Made by a program: the position numbers and the translations under genes. Positions 27,292-37,316 of a DNA stretch of 64,000 nucleotides are shown here, piece after piece (the first letter of the stretch is position 1; each line of letters opens with the position of its first letter). The DNA lies in the NCBI RefSeq assembly GCF_007421925.1, contig NZ_QMDX01000003.1:62001-126000 (forward strand). Direction: 5' to 3'. The stretch is from Haloglomus irregulare (GTDB taxonomy: Archaea; Halobacteriota; Halobacteria; Halobacteriales; Haloarculaceae). The notes beneath the pieces were generated by a model that was not told the origin of the DNA, made no database searches, and saw only the letters and a program-made list of their open reading frames with translations.

Positions 27292-27722
27292 GGCTGGTCC
27301 CCCTCGGCGTCGCCGCCGTCGGTCCCGTCGGCCCCCGTAGCGCCGTGGTCGTCGGCGAACCGGAAGCCGGCCTCGCGGGCGCGCTCGACGGCGTCGCTCG
27401 GGTCGCCGTCGACACTGCCGTTCACCAGCCCGTTCATCCCGTGGGCAACACGTTTCCCGCCGATAGCGACGAGTTCGACCGTCTCGCGCTCGCCCGGTTC
27501 GAACCGGACGGCGGTCCCGGCGGGCACGTTCAGGCGCATCCCGAACGCGACCTCACGGTCGAACGCGAGCGCGGCGTTGGCCTCGAAGAAGTGGAAGTGC
27601 GAGCCGACCTGCACCGGGCGGTCGCCGGTGTTGGCCACCGTGACGGTCGCCGTCTCGCGCCCCTCGTTCAGCGTCACCGTTCCCCCGCCGGTGCGGGTCT
27701 CGCCCGGAATCCGGTCGGTCAT
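27288..27722 (-). CDS. ureB: Urease beta subunit
   Basis: A 144-residue structural subunit and first gene of the operon. The PGE start ([20 protein letters not shown]) and the core [18 protein letters not shown] with [17 protein letters not shown] are diagnostic. It has an acidic Gly/Asp tail. A TATA-like TTTTTATC about 75 nt upstream gives a leader of about 48 nt. Confidence 0.97.
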   Translation of the reverse strand: MTDRIPGETRTGGGTVTLNEGRETATVTVANTGDRPVQVGSHFHFFEANAALAFDREVAFGMRLNVPAGTAVRFEPGERETVELVAIGGKRVAHGMNGLVNGSVDGDPSDAVERAREAGFRFADDHGATGADGTDGGDAEGDQP

Positions 27723-27927
27723 CCCGAGCGTGCACCCCGGGTCGATGCGGAACCGTGTTCGTACATCGTCGTCCCGCTTTTGGCACAGTGTTCTGATAAA
27801 AACGGCATATTAGTCAATAATTGCGGAATAGGAAGCTTGTTCAGTGACGGTACGTCTACTGCCGCGTGATGTCCACGAACACGACACGTCCGGGGGCCGC
27901 CGGCTGTCGGGCCGCACGGGGTGACCG
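27723..27927. promoter_or_regulatory. Divergent promoter region of the urease operon and the nickel permease gene
   Basis: A 205-bp spacer with a distinctly AT-rich core at about 27796-27836 (GATAAAAACGGCATATTAGTC, then AATAATTGCGG). On the minus strand TTTTTATC is a good TATA box for ureB. On the plus strand CATATTAG could serve the permease, about 110 nt from its start. A shared regulatory site for nickel or nitrogen is plausible here, but I see no clear long dyad. Confidence 0.5.
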
Positions 27928-28641
27928 ATGAGCGGCACGCTCGTCGTGGCGCTGGTGACTGCCGGCACCCTGGGAGTGACCCACGCCATCGAGCCGGACC
28001 ACGTCGCCGGTATCTCCTCGTTGACCGCCGAGTACGGCGACTCCCGGCTGTCGGCGCTGGCGGGTGCCTGCTTCAGCCTCGGCCACGTCGCCCTCGTCGT
28101 CGCCTGGCTCGGGGCCGCCTCCCTCCTCCTCGGGCGGGCCGAGTTCCCGCCGGTCTACGACCGGGTCGGGACGCTGGGGGCCGGACTCGTGCTCGGCCTG
28201 CTGGGCGCGGGGCTGGCCGTCGCCGGGCTCCGCCGGGTCGTCGGCACGGACGGTCACGCCCACGGCGACACCCGGCACAGCCACCCACACCTCCACCTGC
28301 CGCTCCCGGGGGTCGACGGGCACGACCACGACCACGACGCCCGCTCGTACCTGAAGACGGGGCTGGTCGGCGCGCTGTTCACCCTCTCCCCGCCGGTGTC
28401 GATGCTCGCGTTCGCGGCGACGCTGCTGCCGGGCGCCGGCGTCGCCTCGCTCGCGGTGCTCACGTATGCGGTCGCCATCACCGCGACGATGAGCCTGCTG
28501 GGCGCTGGCGTCGGCGCCACCTTCGGCCGGCTCGGCGAGCGCAGCGCGACCGTCCACGGGGTCGCACAGACCGTCGCCGGCGTCGTCGTGGTCGGGCTGG
28601 CCGTCCTGCTGGTCGCCGATGCGGGCGTCGTGCCGGCGTAG
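27928..28641 (+). CDS. Nickel/cobalt permease-like membrane protein (UreH/NicO type)
   Basis: A 237-residue membrane protein with about six helices. The first helix carries HAIEPDH (residues 19-25), the H-x4-D-H nickel/cobalt-binding signature of NiCoT transporters. A cytoplasmic or periplasmic loop at about residues 108-137 holds nine His in about 30 residues (GHAHGDTRHSHPHLHLP, then GHDHDHD). Divergent to the urease operon, it most likely imports nickel for urease; a metal exporter role is the alternative. The ATG at 27928 is close behind a GGTGA. Confidence 0.85.
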   Translation: MSGTLVVALVTAGTLGVTHAIEPDHVAGISSLTAEYGDSRLSALAGACFSLGHVALVVAWLGAASLLLGRAEFPPVYDRVGTLGAGLVLGLLGAGLAVAGLRRVVGTDGHAHGDTRHSHPHLHLPLPGVDGHDHDHDARSYLKTGLVGALFTLSPPVSMLAFAATLLPGAGVASLAVLTYAVAITATMSLLGAGVGATFGRLGERSATVHGVAQTVAGVVVVGLAVLLVADAGVVPA

Positions 28642-28647
28642 ACCGGC

Positions 28648-30429
28648 TCAGTCCTCGGCCGGGGCGTCGGCGCCCGGCTCGCCGTCGCTCTCCGGGAGCG
28701 GCGTCACCTCGAACAGCGCGACGGTCCCGCTGACCTCGTAGCCAGCCGCGAGCAGCGGCGCGTCGGTCGGGCTCCCTCCGGCGGGGATGAACTCCACACC
28801 CTCCGAGCTCCAGTCGCCCGCGCGCCCCGGCTCGTCGCTCTCCGGGTTCGCCTCGGCCTCGGCGGCCAGGTCGCCGAACCCGACGGAGAAGTCCCGGTTC
28901 AGCACCGTCGTGACGTAGCGAGCCTCGGTAGGCGTGGTCACGTCGTAGACGAAGATGCCCGACCCCCGCTCGATGCCGACGAAGGCGAAGGTACGGTCCC
29001 CGACCTGCCCGAGTTCGACGGCCTCCGTCTCCGGGCCGCTCTCCGTTGCGTTCTGGAAGCCGGCGGGGAACTGCTCGGCGTACGTCCGCTCGAACTCGTT
29101 CCCGCTGTCGTACACCAGCTCCAGGCCGTCGTCGGCGACCTCGAAGGCGGAGAACGAGCGGCCGCCGAACAGGTAGAGGTCCTCGAACTCGCCGTCGTCA
29201 TCGTGGTCGCCGAGCTGGTTCGTGACCGCCAGGTTGCCGAGGTTCTCCGGGGCCTGCAACCCCTCGACGCTGTCGACGTACGGGTTCTCGGACAGCCGCG
29301 GCGCGAAGGCGTCCGTCGCGAGCGTGAGGTCGGCGACGGTCGTCTCCTCGAAGTCGCGGGAGTCGCCCTCGTTCGCGGTGAGGACGTACTGGGTACCGGC
29401 GACCTCGTGTGCCGCGATGGCGTCGGGCTGGTACATCCCCTTGACCGGCCAGTTCTGGAGGCTGATGGCGTCGGCGTCGCCGGCGTCGGCGTCACTGGTG
29501 TCGAGTTCGTTCCCCTCGATGGAGAAGTCCTTGAACCCGAGCCCGGAGACGTCGGTTATCTCGGCGTTCGGGATGTCGACGGTCGCGATCGCGTTGTTCT
29601 CCTGCAGGCTGACGAAGGCCGTCTCGGAGTCCGAGGCGACGGTGATGAACTCCGGCTCGAAGTCGGTCGAGGGCTTCGGGTCGTCGTCCTCGGCGCTGGC
29701 CCCGTACACCCGGACACCCTCTCGGCGGAGCGACTCCACCTGTTCGTCGAACGGGGTGAAGTCGAGCGTCGTCGGCTGGACCCCGCCCACGCCGTCGCTC
29801 ACGTCGATGATGCTCACCGACCCGCCCGGGTCCGTCCGGCTGCCCGGCTCCTCGTCGGTCGCGGGTTCGCCCTCGTTGGCCGAGAGGACGTAGTTCCCGT
29901 CCGGGGAGATGGTCACTTTGTCCGGCAGCGGGCCGACCTCGTCGAGCGCCATCCGCTGCAGACTCGACGCGTCGTACAGCGCGATGAAACCGGGCGCCTG
30001 CGGGTCCTCGTTCTCGACGGCGACCGCCACGAGGTCCCCGACCACGTCGACGCTGTTGGCCCCGCCACCGTCGGGGACGTCGCCTGCGGCGTCGATGACG
30101 GCCACCTGTTCGGGCGCCGCCGGGTCCGAGACGTCGAGCACCTCGACCCGTCCGGCGCCGGAGTTCACCACGAACAGCCGCGACCGTGCGGCGTCGTACG
30201 CGACGATTTCGGCACCGCCGTCGAACTCGCCGGTCTCGTACCGACCGACCCGCTCGATGGCGAGGCTCTCCACGTCGCTTCCCCCCGGCGGGCCACGGCC
30301 GTTCTCCGGGTCCTGCTGCAGCAGCCGCCCGCCCGGGAGTGCCGTCAGCGTTACGCCACCCGTCGCACCCAGCACCGTTCGCCGGGAGTAGTCATCAGTC
30401 ACGGCGGAGCGGTCGCCCACACGGAGCAT
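28648..30429 (-). CDS. Tat-exported choice-of-anchor I-type beta-propeller protein
   Basis: A 593-residue protein. A twin-arginine signal (YSRRTVLGATGGVTLTAL, residues 14-31) predicts folded export. The body is a propeller-like repeat protein with GGAEIVAYDAARSRLFVVNS, VTISPDGNYVLSANEGEPA and ANEGDSRDFEE, which recur in the choice-of-anchor I family (relatives of alkaline-phosphatase-associated esterase-like proteins). It has an acidic C-tail. The GTG at 30402 is as likely a start as the ATG at 30429. It converges with the nickel permease gene. The biochemical role is unproven. Confidence 0.85.
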   Translation of the reverse strand: MLRVGDRSAVTDDYSRRTVLGATGGVTLTALPGGRLLQQDPENGRGPPGGSDVESLAIERVGRYETGEFDGGAEIVAYDAARSRLFVVNSGAGRVEVLDVSDPAAPEQVAVIDAAGDVPDGGGANSVDVVGDLVAVAVENEDPQAPGFIALYDASSLQRMALDEVGPLPDKVTISPDGNYVLSANEGEPATDEEPGSRTDPGGSVSIIDVSDGVGGVQPTTLDFTPFDEQVESLRREGVRVYGASAEDDDPKPSTDFEPEFITVASDSETAFVSLQENNAIATVDIPNAEITDVSGLGFKDFSIEGNELDTSDADAGDADAISLQNWPVKGMYQPDAIAAHEVAGTQYVLTANEGDSRDFEETTVADLTLATDAFAPRLSENPYVDSVEGLQAPENLGNLAVTNQLGDHDDDGEFEDLYLFGGRSFSAFEVADDGLELVYDSGNEFERTYAEQFPAGFQNATESGPETEAVELGQVGDRTFAFVGIERGSGIFVYDVTTPTEARYVTTVLNRDFSVGFGDLAAEAEANPESDEPGRAGDWSSEGVEFIPAGGSPTDAPLLAAGYEVSGTVALFEVTPLPESDGEPGADAPAED

Positions 30430-30562
30430 AACACTGAGTAAGTGGACACCGGAGGGCTGGGCTCCCGGACGAAGCCGTCCACATCACAGGGGAGCGTTCG
30501 ATAGTCGTGTATACCACCAGGTGGCGCGCGGAGTTTATACAGTTCTACGGAGTACGGCGGAT

Positions 30563-31525
30563 ATGTCCGACCGTATCGAGGAGATATCCGTGCTACAGCA
30601 CAAACCGCACGGTATCCCGGCAACCGAGTACGTCGACGCGCTCCACGAGCGGCTCCCCGGGGTGGACGTGACGCTGGCGCGGACGCCCGCGGAGCAGCGC
30701 CGGGCGGTCGCCGAGGCGGCGGTGGTGACGAGCAATCGTCTCGACGCGGACCTGCTGGCGGCGGCCGGGGGTCTGCGGCTCTTCGCGTGCACCTACGCGG
30801 GCGTCGACCACCTCCCGATGGACGCGCTCCTCGAGCGGGGCGTCGCGGTCACCAACGCCTCCGGGGTCCACGGCCCGAACGTCGCCGAGCACGTCGTCGG
30901 CTGGCTGCTGACCATGGTCCGGCGGCTGGACGAGGGCTGGCGACGCCAGCAGCGCCGGGAGTGGTCGCACTTCCAGGCCGCCGGCGAACTCCAGGGCTCG
31001 ACCGTGACGGTAGTCGGGCTGGGCGCCATCGGCGAGGCCATCGTCAGGCGGCTGCAGGGGTTCGGCGTCGAGACGGTCGGCGTCCGGCACAGCCCCGGGA
31101 AGGGCGGTCCGACCGACGAGGTGGTGGGGTACGACGGCCTGTCGGCGGTCCTCCCGCGGACGGACCACCTCGTCCTCGCGTGCCCGCTGACCGACCGGAC
31201 GCGGGGGCTGGTTGGCGACGACACGCTCGCCCTGCTCGGGCCGGACGCGACGCTGGTCAACGTCGCGCGGGGCCCGGTCGTCGACACGGCCGCGCTGGTG
31301 GAGACGCTCCGGCGCAACCGGCTGGCGGCCGCCGCGCTGGACGTGACCGACCCCGAGCCGCTCCCCGAGGACCACCCGCTCTGGATGCTGGAGGACGTCC
31401 TCATCACCCCACACAACGCCGGGCACACGCCGCGGTACTTCGAGCGGTGTGCTGACATCCTCGCGGAGAACGTCCGTCGCGTCGAGGAGACGGGGGCGTT
31501 CGACGGGCTGCGGAACGGGGTGTGA
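30563..31525 (+). CDS. D-2-hydroxyacid dehydrogenase
   Basis: An NAD(P)-dependent 2-hydroxyacid/2-ketoacid oxidoreductase, 320 residues. Rossmann motif VVGLGAIGEA, catalytic Arg in NVARGPVVD, Glu in DVTDPEPLPEDHPLW and His in ITPHNAGHTPRY are all in place. A second-domain segment NASGVHGPNVAEHVVG fits the haloarchaeal subgroup. The ATG at 30563 matches the family start. The substrate is not determined by sequence. Confidence 0.94.
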   Translation: MSDRIEEISVLQHKPHGIPATEYVDALHERLPGVDVTLARTPAEQRRAVAEAAVVTSNRLDADLLAAAGGLRLFACTYAGVDHLPMDALLERGVAVTNASGVHGPNVAEHVVGWLLTMVRRLDEGWRRQQRREWSHFQAAGELQGSTVTVVGLGAIGEAIVRRLQGFGVETVGVRHSPGKGGPTDEVVGYDGLSAVLPRTDHLVLACPLTDRTRGLVGDDTLALLGPDATLVNVARGPVVDTAALVETLRRNRLAAAALDVTDPEPLPEDHPLWMLEDVLITPHNAGHTPRYFERCADILAENVRRVEETGAFDGLRNGV

Positions 31526-31531
31526 CGGGAC

Positions 31532-31864
31532 TCACTCCACGGTCCCGCCGGTGAGGGTATCCCGGTAGAGCGCCCCGACGGCGGCCACCGTGGCGAGCGC
31601 GACGGCTCCGTACCGTCCCGGGCCGTCGGTCCGGCTCGCCAGCAGGAGGCACCCACCCGAGAACGCGAGCAGCAGGGTCGTGCGGCGCTCGCCGTCGGTA
31701 CCCTCGGCGGTCGCCGCGAGGCCGAGGCCGGCCGCGAGGAGGCCGAACCCGAGGGTCCTGCCGGTGACGCCGGCGACGGTCACGTCGCCGGCCAGCGTGG
31801 CGACGAGGCCGCCGGCCACGAGCGTCCCGACGGCCGCGACCCGGATGGTGAACCCGCGGTCCAT
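31532..31864 (-). CDS. Small membrane protein
   Basis: A 110-residue protein (MDRGFTIRVAAVGTLVAGG) with three to four Gly/Ala/Leu-rich helices and a hydrophilic turn (EGTDGERRTT). It converges with the D-2-hydroxyacid dehydrogenase gene (stops 6 bp apart). GC3-rich codons support a real gene; the function is unknown. Confidence 0.65.
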   Translation of the reverse strand: MDRGFTIRVAAVGTLVAGGLVATLAGDVTVAGVTGRTLGFGLLAAGLGLAATAEGTDGERRTTLLLAFSGGCLLLASRTDGPGRYGAVALATVAAVGALYRDTLTGGTVE

Positions 31865-31941
31865 ACCCCGACTGGGTGCCGGGCGAGCAAAACGGTTCGT
31901 CCGCCGAAGCTTTCTCGGCGACGGGCGCAGAGGCCGGATCC

Positions 31942-32700
31942 ATGCGACTCGAAGGCGAGACCGCGTACGTCACGGGCGCCGGGTCGGGACTGGGGCGGGC
32001 CGCCGCCGAACGGTTCGCCGAGGAGGGGGCCACGGTGGTCGCCTCCGACGTGGACCACGGGGCCGCCCGGGAGACCGCCGACCGCATCGAGGACGCGGGC
32101 GGTGAGGCCGCCGCGCACGAGCTGGATGTCCGGGATGCCGCCGCGTTCCGCGACGCCATCGACGCTACCGTCGCGGAGTTCGGCCTCGACATCGTGCTCA
32201 ACAACGCGGGCATCGACCACGACAGCACCGACACGGAGGAACTCGACCTCGAGACCCGCGACCGCGTCATCGACATCAACGTCAAGGGCGTGTGGAACGG
32301 CTGCCGGGCGGCCATCCCGCACCTGAAGGAGCAGGGGTCGGGCGCCATCGTCAACACGGCGTCGCTGGCGGGCGTCATCGGCTCGCCGGGGATGTCGGCC
32401 TACTCGCTGTCGAAGGGCGCAGTGGTCAACTACACCCGCGCCATCGCGGCCGAGTTGGGCCCGGACGGCATCCGGGCGAACGCCGTCTGCCCGGGCGTGA
32501 CCGAGACGCCGATGCCGAAGGAGGGCCGGTCCGACGAGGAGTGGGAGCAGCTCGCCTCGCGGATGGCCGAGCAGTACCCGCTCGGCCGGCTGGGGCGGCC
32601 GGAGGACATCGCCAACGCGATGCTCTACCTCGCCAGCGACGAGGCGGCCTGGGTCACTGGCCAGGCGCTCGTCGTGGACGGGGGGTTCTCCTGCGCCTGA
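31942..32700 (+). CDS. Short-chain dehydrogenase/reductase (SDR)
   Basis: A 252-residue classical SDR: cofactor motif TGAGSGLG, acidic residue after strand 2 (ASDVDHG, favouring NAD), NNAG, the catalytic Ser in NTASLAGVIG and the YSLSK pair, with the C-terminal VDGGFSC. The ATG at 31942 is chosen because it gives the standard MRLEGETAYVTGA start. It lies 88 bp upstream of the acyl-CoA dehydrogenase gene on the same strand, hinting at shared lipid or acyl metabolism. Confidence 0.94.
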   Translation: MRLEGETAYVTGAGSGLGRAAAERFAEEGATVVASDVDHGAARETADRIEDAGGEAAAHELDVRDAAAFRDAIDATVAEFGLDIVLNNAGIDHDSTDTEELDLETRDRVIDINVKGVWNGCRAAIPHLKEQGSGAIVNTASLAGVIGSPGMSAYSLSKGAVVNYTRAIAAELGPDGIRANAVCPGVTETPMPKEGRSDEEWEQLASRMAEQYPLGRLGRPEDIANAMLYLASDEAAWVTGQALVVDGGFSCA

Positions 32701-32787
32701 ACCGGCCGCGCGGACGGCATATACCGTCCCCGTCGATGGCCGGGCGACAGGCTATCAATTTAGGTGGCCGGAGCCGGATGGGTACGC

Positions 32788-34038
32788 ATGGAGTACCACG
32801 ACTCCGAGAAAGCAAAGGAGGTCGCGAGCCGCGTCGAGGCGTTCATGGACGAGGTGGTCATCCCGCGCGAGCGAGAGGCGCTGCGGACCGGCGAACCCGT
32901 CACCGAGGACGAGCTGGAGGAGTTCTGGGAGATGGCAAAGACGCGGGACCTGTTCGCGCCCCAGGTCCCCGAGGAGTACGGCGGGCAGGGCCTGGACTTC
33001 AGCGATATGCTCCCCTCGTTCGAGCAGGTCGGGCGGTCGCTGCTGGGTGCCCTCTCCATCCGCGCGAACGCCCCCCAGGAGGGGAACATGCACACCCTCG
33101 AGATGGTCGGCACGGAGGAGCAGAAGGAGGAGTGGCTGCGCCCGCTCGTCCAGGGCGAGATCTCCTCGGGCTTCTCGATGACCGAGCCGATGGGCGGCGG
33201 CGGCTCCGACCCGAAGATGCTCCAGACCACCGCCGTCAGGGACGGCGACGAGTGGGTCATCAACGGCCACAAGTGGTGGACCTCCGACGGGCTGGATGCC
33301 GACTTCCTGCTCGTGATGGCCCGGACGGACATGGACGCCCACCCGTACGAGGGCACCTCCATCATCCTCGTGCCGACGGACACCCCGGGCGTCGAGATCG
33401 TCCGGAACGTCCCCCATCTGGGCGGCCACGACATCACCGAGCGGACTGGCGGCCACGCCGAGATCAAGTACAAGAACGTCCGCGTTCCGGTCGAGAACAC
33501 GGTCGGCGAGGAGGGCGAGGGCTTCCGGGTCGCACAGATGCGCCTCGGCGGCGGCCGGCTCACCCACTGCATGCGCTACTCCGGGATGGCCGAGCGCTCG
33601 CTCGACATCGCGAAGGCGTACCTCGAGGAGCGGGAGGCGTTCGGCTCGGACCTGTCCGAGAAGCAGTCGCTGCGCCACCGCATCGCCGAGGCCGAGACGA
33701 AGCTCCACATGGCCCGGACCGGGGTCCGGCACGCGGCCCGCGAACTCGACCAGTCCGACGCCCGCATCGAGGTCGCGATGTCGAAGGTGTACACCGCCCG
33801 CGTCACCAACGAGATCATCGACCTCGCGCTGCAGGTCTGTGGCGGCAACGGCATCGGCAAGGACCTGCCCATCGCGCACTTCTACGAGCACGTCCGCGCG
33901 TTCCGCATCGTCGACGGGGCCGACGAGGTCCATCTCCGCTCCATCGCCCGCGACGCGTTCGAGGACGTCGACCCGGCGGAGGTCGACACGGCACTCCGCT
34001 TCGACGAGGAGTGCCGGGCCGACGTGCTCGACGACTGA
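32788..34038 (+). CDS. Acyl-CoA dehydrogenase family protein
   Basis: An FAD-dependent dehydrogenase of acyl-CoA thioesters, 416 residues. It has FSMTEPMGGGGSDP (FAD/substrate loop), INGHKWWTSDG, the middle beta-domain and C-terminal helices with QVCGGNGIGKDLPIAHFYE and RIVDGADEVHLRSIAR. The last is typical of ACAD10/11-like enzymes rather than short-chain ACADs. A TATA-like CAATTTAGG about 27 nt upstream supports the ATG at 32788. Confidence 0.93.
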   Translation: MEYHDSEKAKEVASRVEAFMDEVVIPREREALRTGEPVTEDELEEFWEMAKTRDLFAPQVPEEYGGQGLDFSDMLPSFEQVGRSLLGALSIRANAPQEGNMHTLEMVGTEEQKEEWLRPLVQGEISSGFSMTEPMGGGGSDPKMLQTTAVRDGDEWVINGHKWWTSDGLDADFLLVMARTDMDAHPYEGTSIILVPTDTPGVEIVRNVPHLGGHDITERTGGHAEIKYKNVRVPVENTVGEEGEGFRVAQMRLGGGRLTHCMRYSGMAERSLDIAKAYLEEREAFGSDLSEKQSLRHRIAEAETKLHMARTGVRHAARELDQSDARIEVAMSKVYTARVTNEIIDLALQVCGGNGIGKDLPIAHFYEHVRAFRIVDGADEVHLRSIARDAFEDVDPAEVDTALRFDEECRADVLDD

Positions 34039-34230
34039 GGGCTCGGTGACGGCGGTCCTCCGGGTGGGTCGTCGGGAGCCGTCCGGCTCCCCGCCGGAGT
34101 CCGCGGATACGGACCCGTGCAATCGTTTCCCCGGTCGCTCGTCGACCACTGCAGGACACCCTGGAACCCCTCTGGCCACCGCAGCAGGTGTGTGATTCAG
34201 CAGTAAGTCACAAACTACCAGTTCTCAAAT

Positions 34231-34277
34231 AGGATTTTAGTCCACCGAGCGACTAACAGCGGATGCAATCGAGGTGA
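34231..34277 (+). promoter_or_regulatory. Promoter and ribosome binding site of the Hsp20 gene
   Basis: ATTTTAG (about 34233-34239) is a TATA-like box. An SD-like GAGGTGA at 34271-34277 lies 3 nt before the ATG pair. The box is about 45 nt from the start, so a short leader carries the SD. An AT-rich tract (about 34200-34240) upstream stands out from the background, as is common for heat-inducible haloarchaeal promoters. Confidence 0.5.
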
Positions 34278-34280
34278 CAC

Positions 34281-34658
34281 ATGATGGCGCTACCGACTGG
34301 ACCGACAAGCAGCTGGATGCAGGGGCTCGACCTGCCCTCTCGGGTCTTCGGTGACGCCGGCAGTACCGACTACGAACTGTACGAGGAGGAGGGGGAGTTC
34401 GTCCTCACGCTGGAGCTCCCCGGCTTCGACCGCGACGATATCGAGCTCGCGTGGGATGACGGCGTCCTGAACGTCTCCGCCGACCACACGGAGGAGGACC
34501 GTGGGCGGAAGAAGACGTACCACCGTCGGTTCCGCTTCCCCAAGCAGGTCGACGAGGACGCCATCGCCGCGAGGTACAACAACGGCATCCTCGAGGTCAC
34601 CCTCCCCTTCGCGGCGGGGGACACGGCCCAGGGGACTCCCATCCCCATCGAGGGCTGA
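34281..34658 (+). CDS. Hsp20/alpha-crystallin small heat shock protein
   Basis: A 125-residue chaperone that holds unfolding proteins. The alpha-crystallin domain (about residues 28-115) starts YELYEEEGEFVLTLELPGF, has the conserved beta-strand region VLNVSADHTEED and the FRFPKQVDEDAIAARYNNGILEVTLP segment. A very short C-tail carries TPIPIEG, an I-x-I anchor. Two adjacent ATGs; the second is equally possible. Confidence 0.95.
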   Translation: MMALPTGPTSSWMQGLDLPSRVFGDAGSTDYELYEEEGEFVLTLELPGFDRDDIELAWDDGVLNVSADHTEEDRGRKKTYHRRFRFPKQVDEDAIAARYNNGILEVTLPFAAGDTAQGTPIPIEG

Positions 34659-34735
34659 GCGGTAGGACCCGCGGTTCCGGTTCTCGACGCACGTTTTTCG
34701 GCCGGCTCGACCCTCGGCGGTAGGGACGAGGCCGC

Positions 34736-35563
34736 CTACCGCGACCCCGTGCCGGCGGCCTGGAAGTCGACGTTGTCGAACTGCTGGGGGCGCTCGCCCT
34801 CCGTGGCGTAGACGTACAGCGCGGTCTTTGCGACCGACCCGAGCGTCGTGCCGAACAGGTAGGCCAACAGGACGACCGGCACGGCGATGGCGATGGCACC
34901 GATCAGCCCCAGCCCGCTACCGCCGAGGACGAAGAACGCCAGCGCGGCGACCGCCAGCCCCGCAAGCGTGAACAGCACCGTCACGATGCCGACGCCGAAG
35001 CTCGCGCCGGCGGTCTCGCCCCAGGTGTTCCTGAACGTCTCGCCGGAGCGCTCGAACATCTCCCGGACGGAGACCGCCTCGAAGACGATGACGGGGACCA
35101 CGAAGTAGGTCAGGATGCTCCACGCGACGCTGAACAGGACGGACGCCAGCTCGGCGAGCGGGTTGTCCGTGCTCTCCAGGGCGTTCAGTACCGTCCCGAC
35201 GACCGCGGAGATGACCGCCCAGGCGAGCAGCGGTCCCCGGTTCCGCCAGGCGGCCGCCAGCCCCTCGCCCAGCGTCGGGTCCCGGCCGTGGAACACCTCG
35301 CGGGCGTTATGCATCAGCGCGGCCGAGAAGAAAGCCGCGATGAAGGCGGTCCCGAGGTAGACGAGGAACAGCGCGGCGTACATGACCATCCCGGGGTTCG
35401 GGCCCGTCAGGAGGAGTGCACCGCCGAGGATCAGGGCGAGATAGATGGCGCCGGCGACCCCCGAGATGGCCGGGAACACCGCGAGGCTCGGCTCGTCACG
35501 GAGGACATCGAGGCTGTCCATCGACAGCGCCCAGCCGGTCTTGAGTCGGGTGAGGAATCCCAT
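34736..35563 (-). CDS. DUF6159-like membrane protein
   Basis: A 275-residue protein. It starts MGFLTRLKTGWALSMDSLDVL, followed by about six hydrophobic helices (FPAISGVAGAIYLALILGGA onwards), with the family-type FSAALMHNAREVFHGRDPTL in the first loop and VIVFEAVSVREMFERSGETF in the second. The ATG at 35563 gives the standard start. It is convergent with hsp20. The function is unknown. Confidence 0.82.
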   Translation of the reverse strand: MGFLTRLKTGWALSMDSLDVLRDEPSLAVFPAISGVAGAIYLALILGGALLLTGPNPGMVMYAALFLVYLGTAFIAAFFSAALMHNAREVFHGRDPTLGEGLAAAWRNRGPLLAWAVISAVVGTVLNALESTDNPLAELASVLFSVAWSILTYFVVPVIVFEAVSVREMFERSGETFRNTWGETAGASFGVGIVTVLFTLAGLAVAALAFFVLGGSGLGLIGAIAIAVPVVLLAYLFGTTLGSVAKTALYVYATEGERPQQFDNVDFQAAGTGSR

Positions 35564-35768
35564 TCGCGTCGGGACTGTGACGGCTCCGGAGATAAATCTT
35601 CGCGGCAGAGCCGTGACGGCGAGGATACCGATGAAGCCGGGTCCTTTCTGGAGATATATGGCTGTTTGAGGGATAATGGCACGATACGTCGAGTTGTCGG
35701 GTGGATTCCGTGGTAGGACTGTCGTGGCAGCGCTGGACGGGCGGTGGCCGAACTGCAGCAACGGGGGG

Positions 35769-36935
<1,167 letters not shown>

Positions 36936-37316
36936 ACCGATGGGCCCGGGCGCCTCCGGCTAAAACGTACTGCACGGGGCGACGCCCGCCGGCATCGCAC
37001 GGGGTGTGGACCGGGAACCCGGTCACTCACGGCCCGTCTGCCGGCTCGTGACGGTCGTTTCGGTGGCGTGGTGGGTTGGATAAACGTCCCGGCCTATCCG
37101 GGCAACAGCGCTACCGGCCGCGATACGCACGTACCACCCGAGCGGAAGGAGTCGCGGGGAGCGGGGCCGGTGGGTTCGGGTCGACCGTGGCGGCCGCGAC
37201 GTGGACTCGGGCGGTGTCCGTCCCGAACCGCCTCTGACATAGAGTGGTACTCGCTGGTATAGAGTGGTCTTCTATGCCCAAAGTTTATCCATACCGCTGT
37301 CGTATAGCGGAGTATA
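36936..37316. other. Gene-free stretch (381 bp) with divergent promoters
   Basis: It holds the trpB promoter on the left and the repeat-bearing promoter of the coiled-coil gene on the right. Between about 36990 and 37230 I see no gene and no clear structure. Confidence 0.5.
37239..37289 (+). promoter_or_regulatory. Promoter with two 20-bp-spaced direct repeats
   Basis: ATAGAGTGGT occurs twice (37239-37248 and 37259-37268), exactly 20 bp apart (two helical turns), just upstream of the TATA-like TTTATC (37284-37289). The spacing puts both repeats on the same face of the DNA, as expected for a dimeric or tandem activator or repressor. A short CCGCT..AGCGG inverted repeat follows at about 37295-37311, next to the predicted transcription start. 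Confidence 0.6.

Noticed and set aside
25639-27813. Long open frame opposite ureC and ureB
   Set aside because: An antisense shadow of urease genes with all catalytic motifs on the minus strand; no recognisable protein in this frame.
27796-27836. NikR operator between ureB and the permease gene
   Set aside because: The region is AT-rich, but the two half-sites with the spacing known for NikR are not present.
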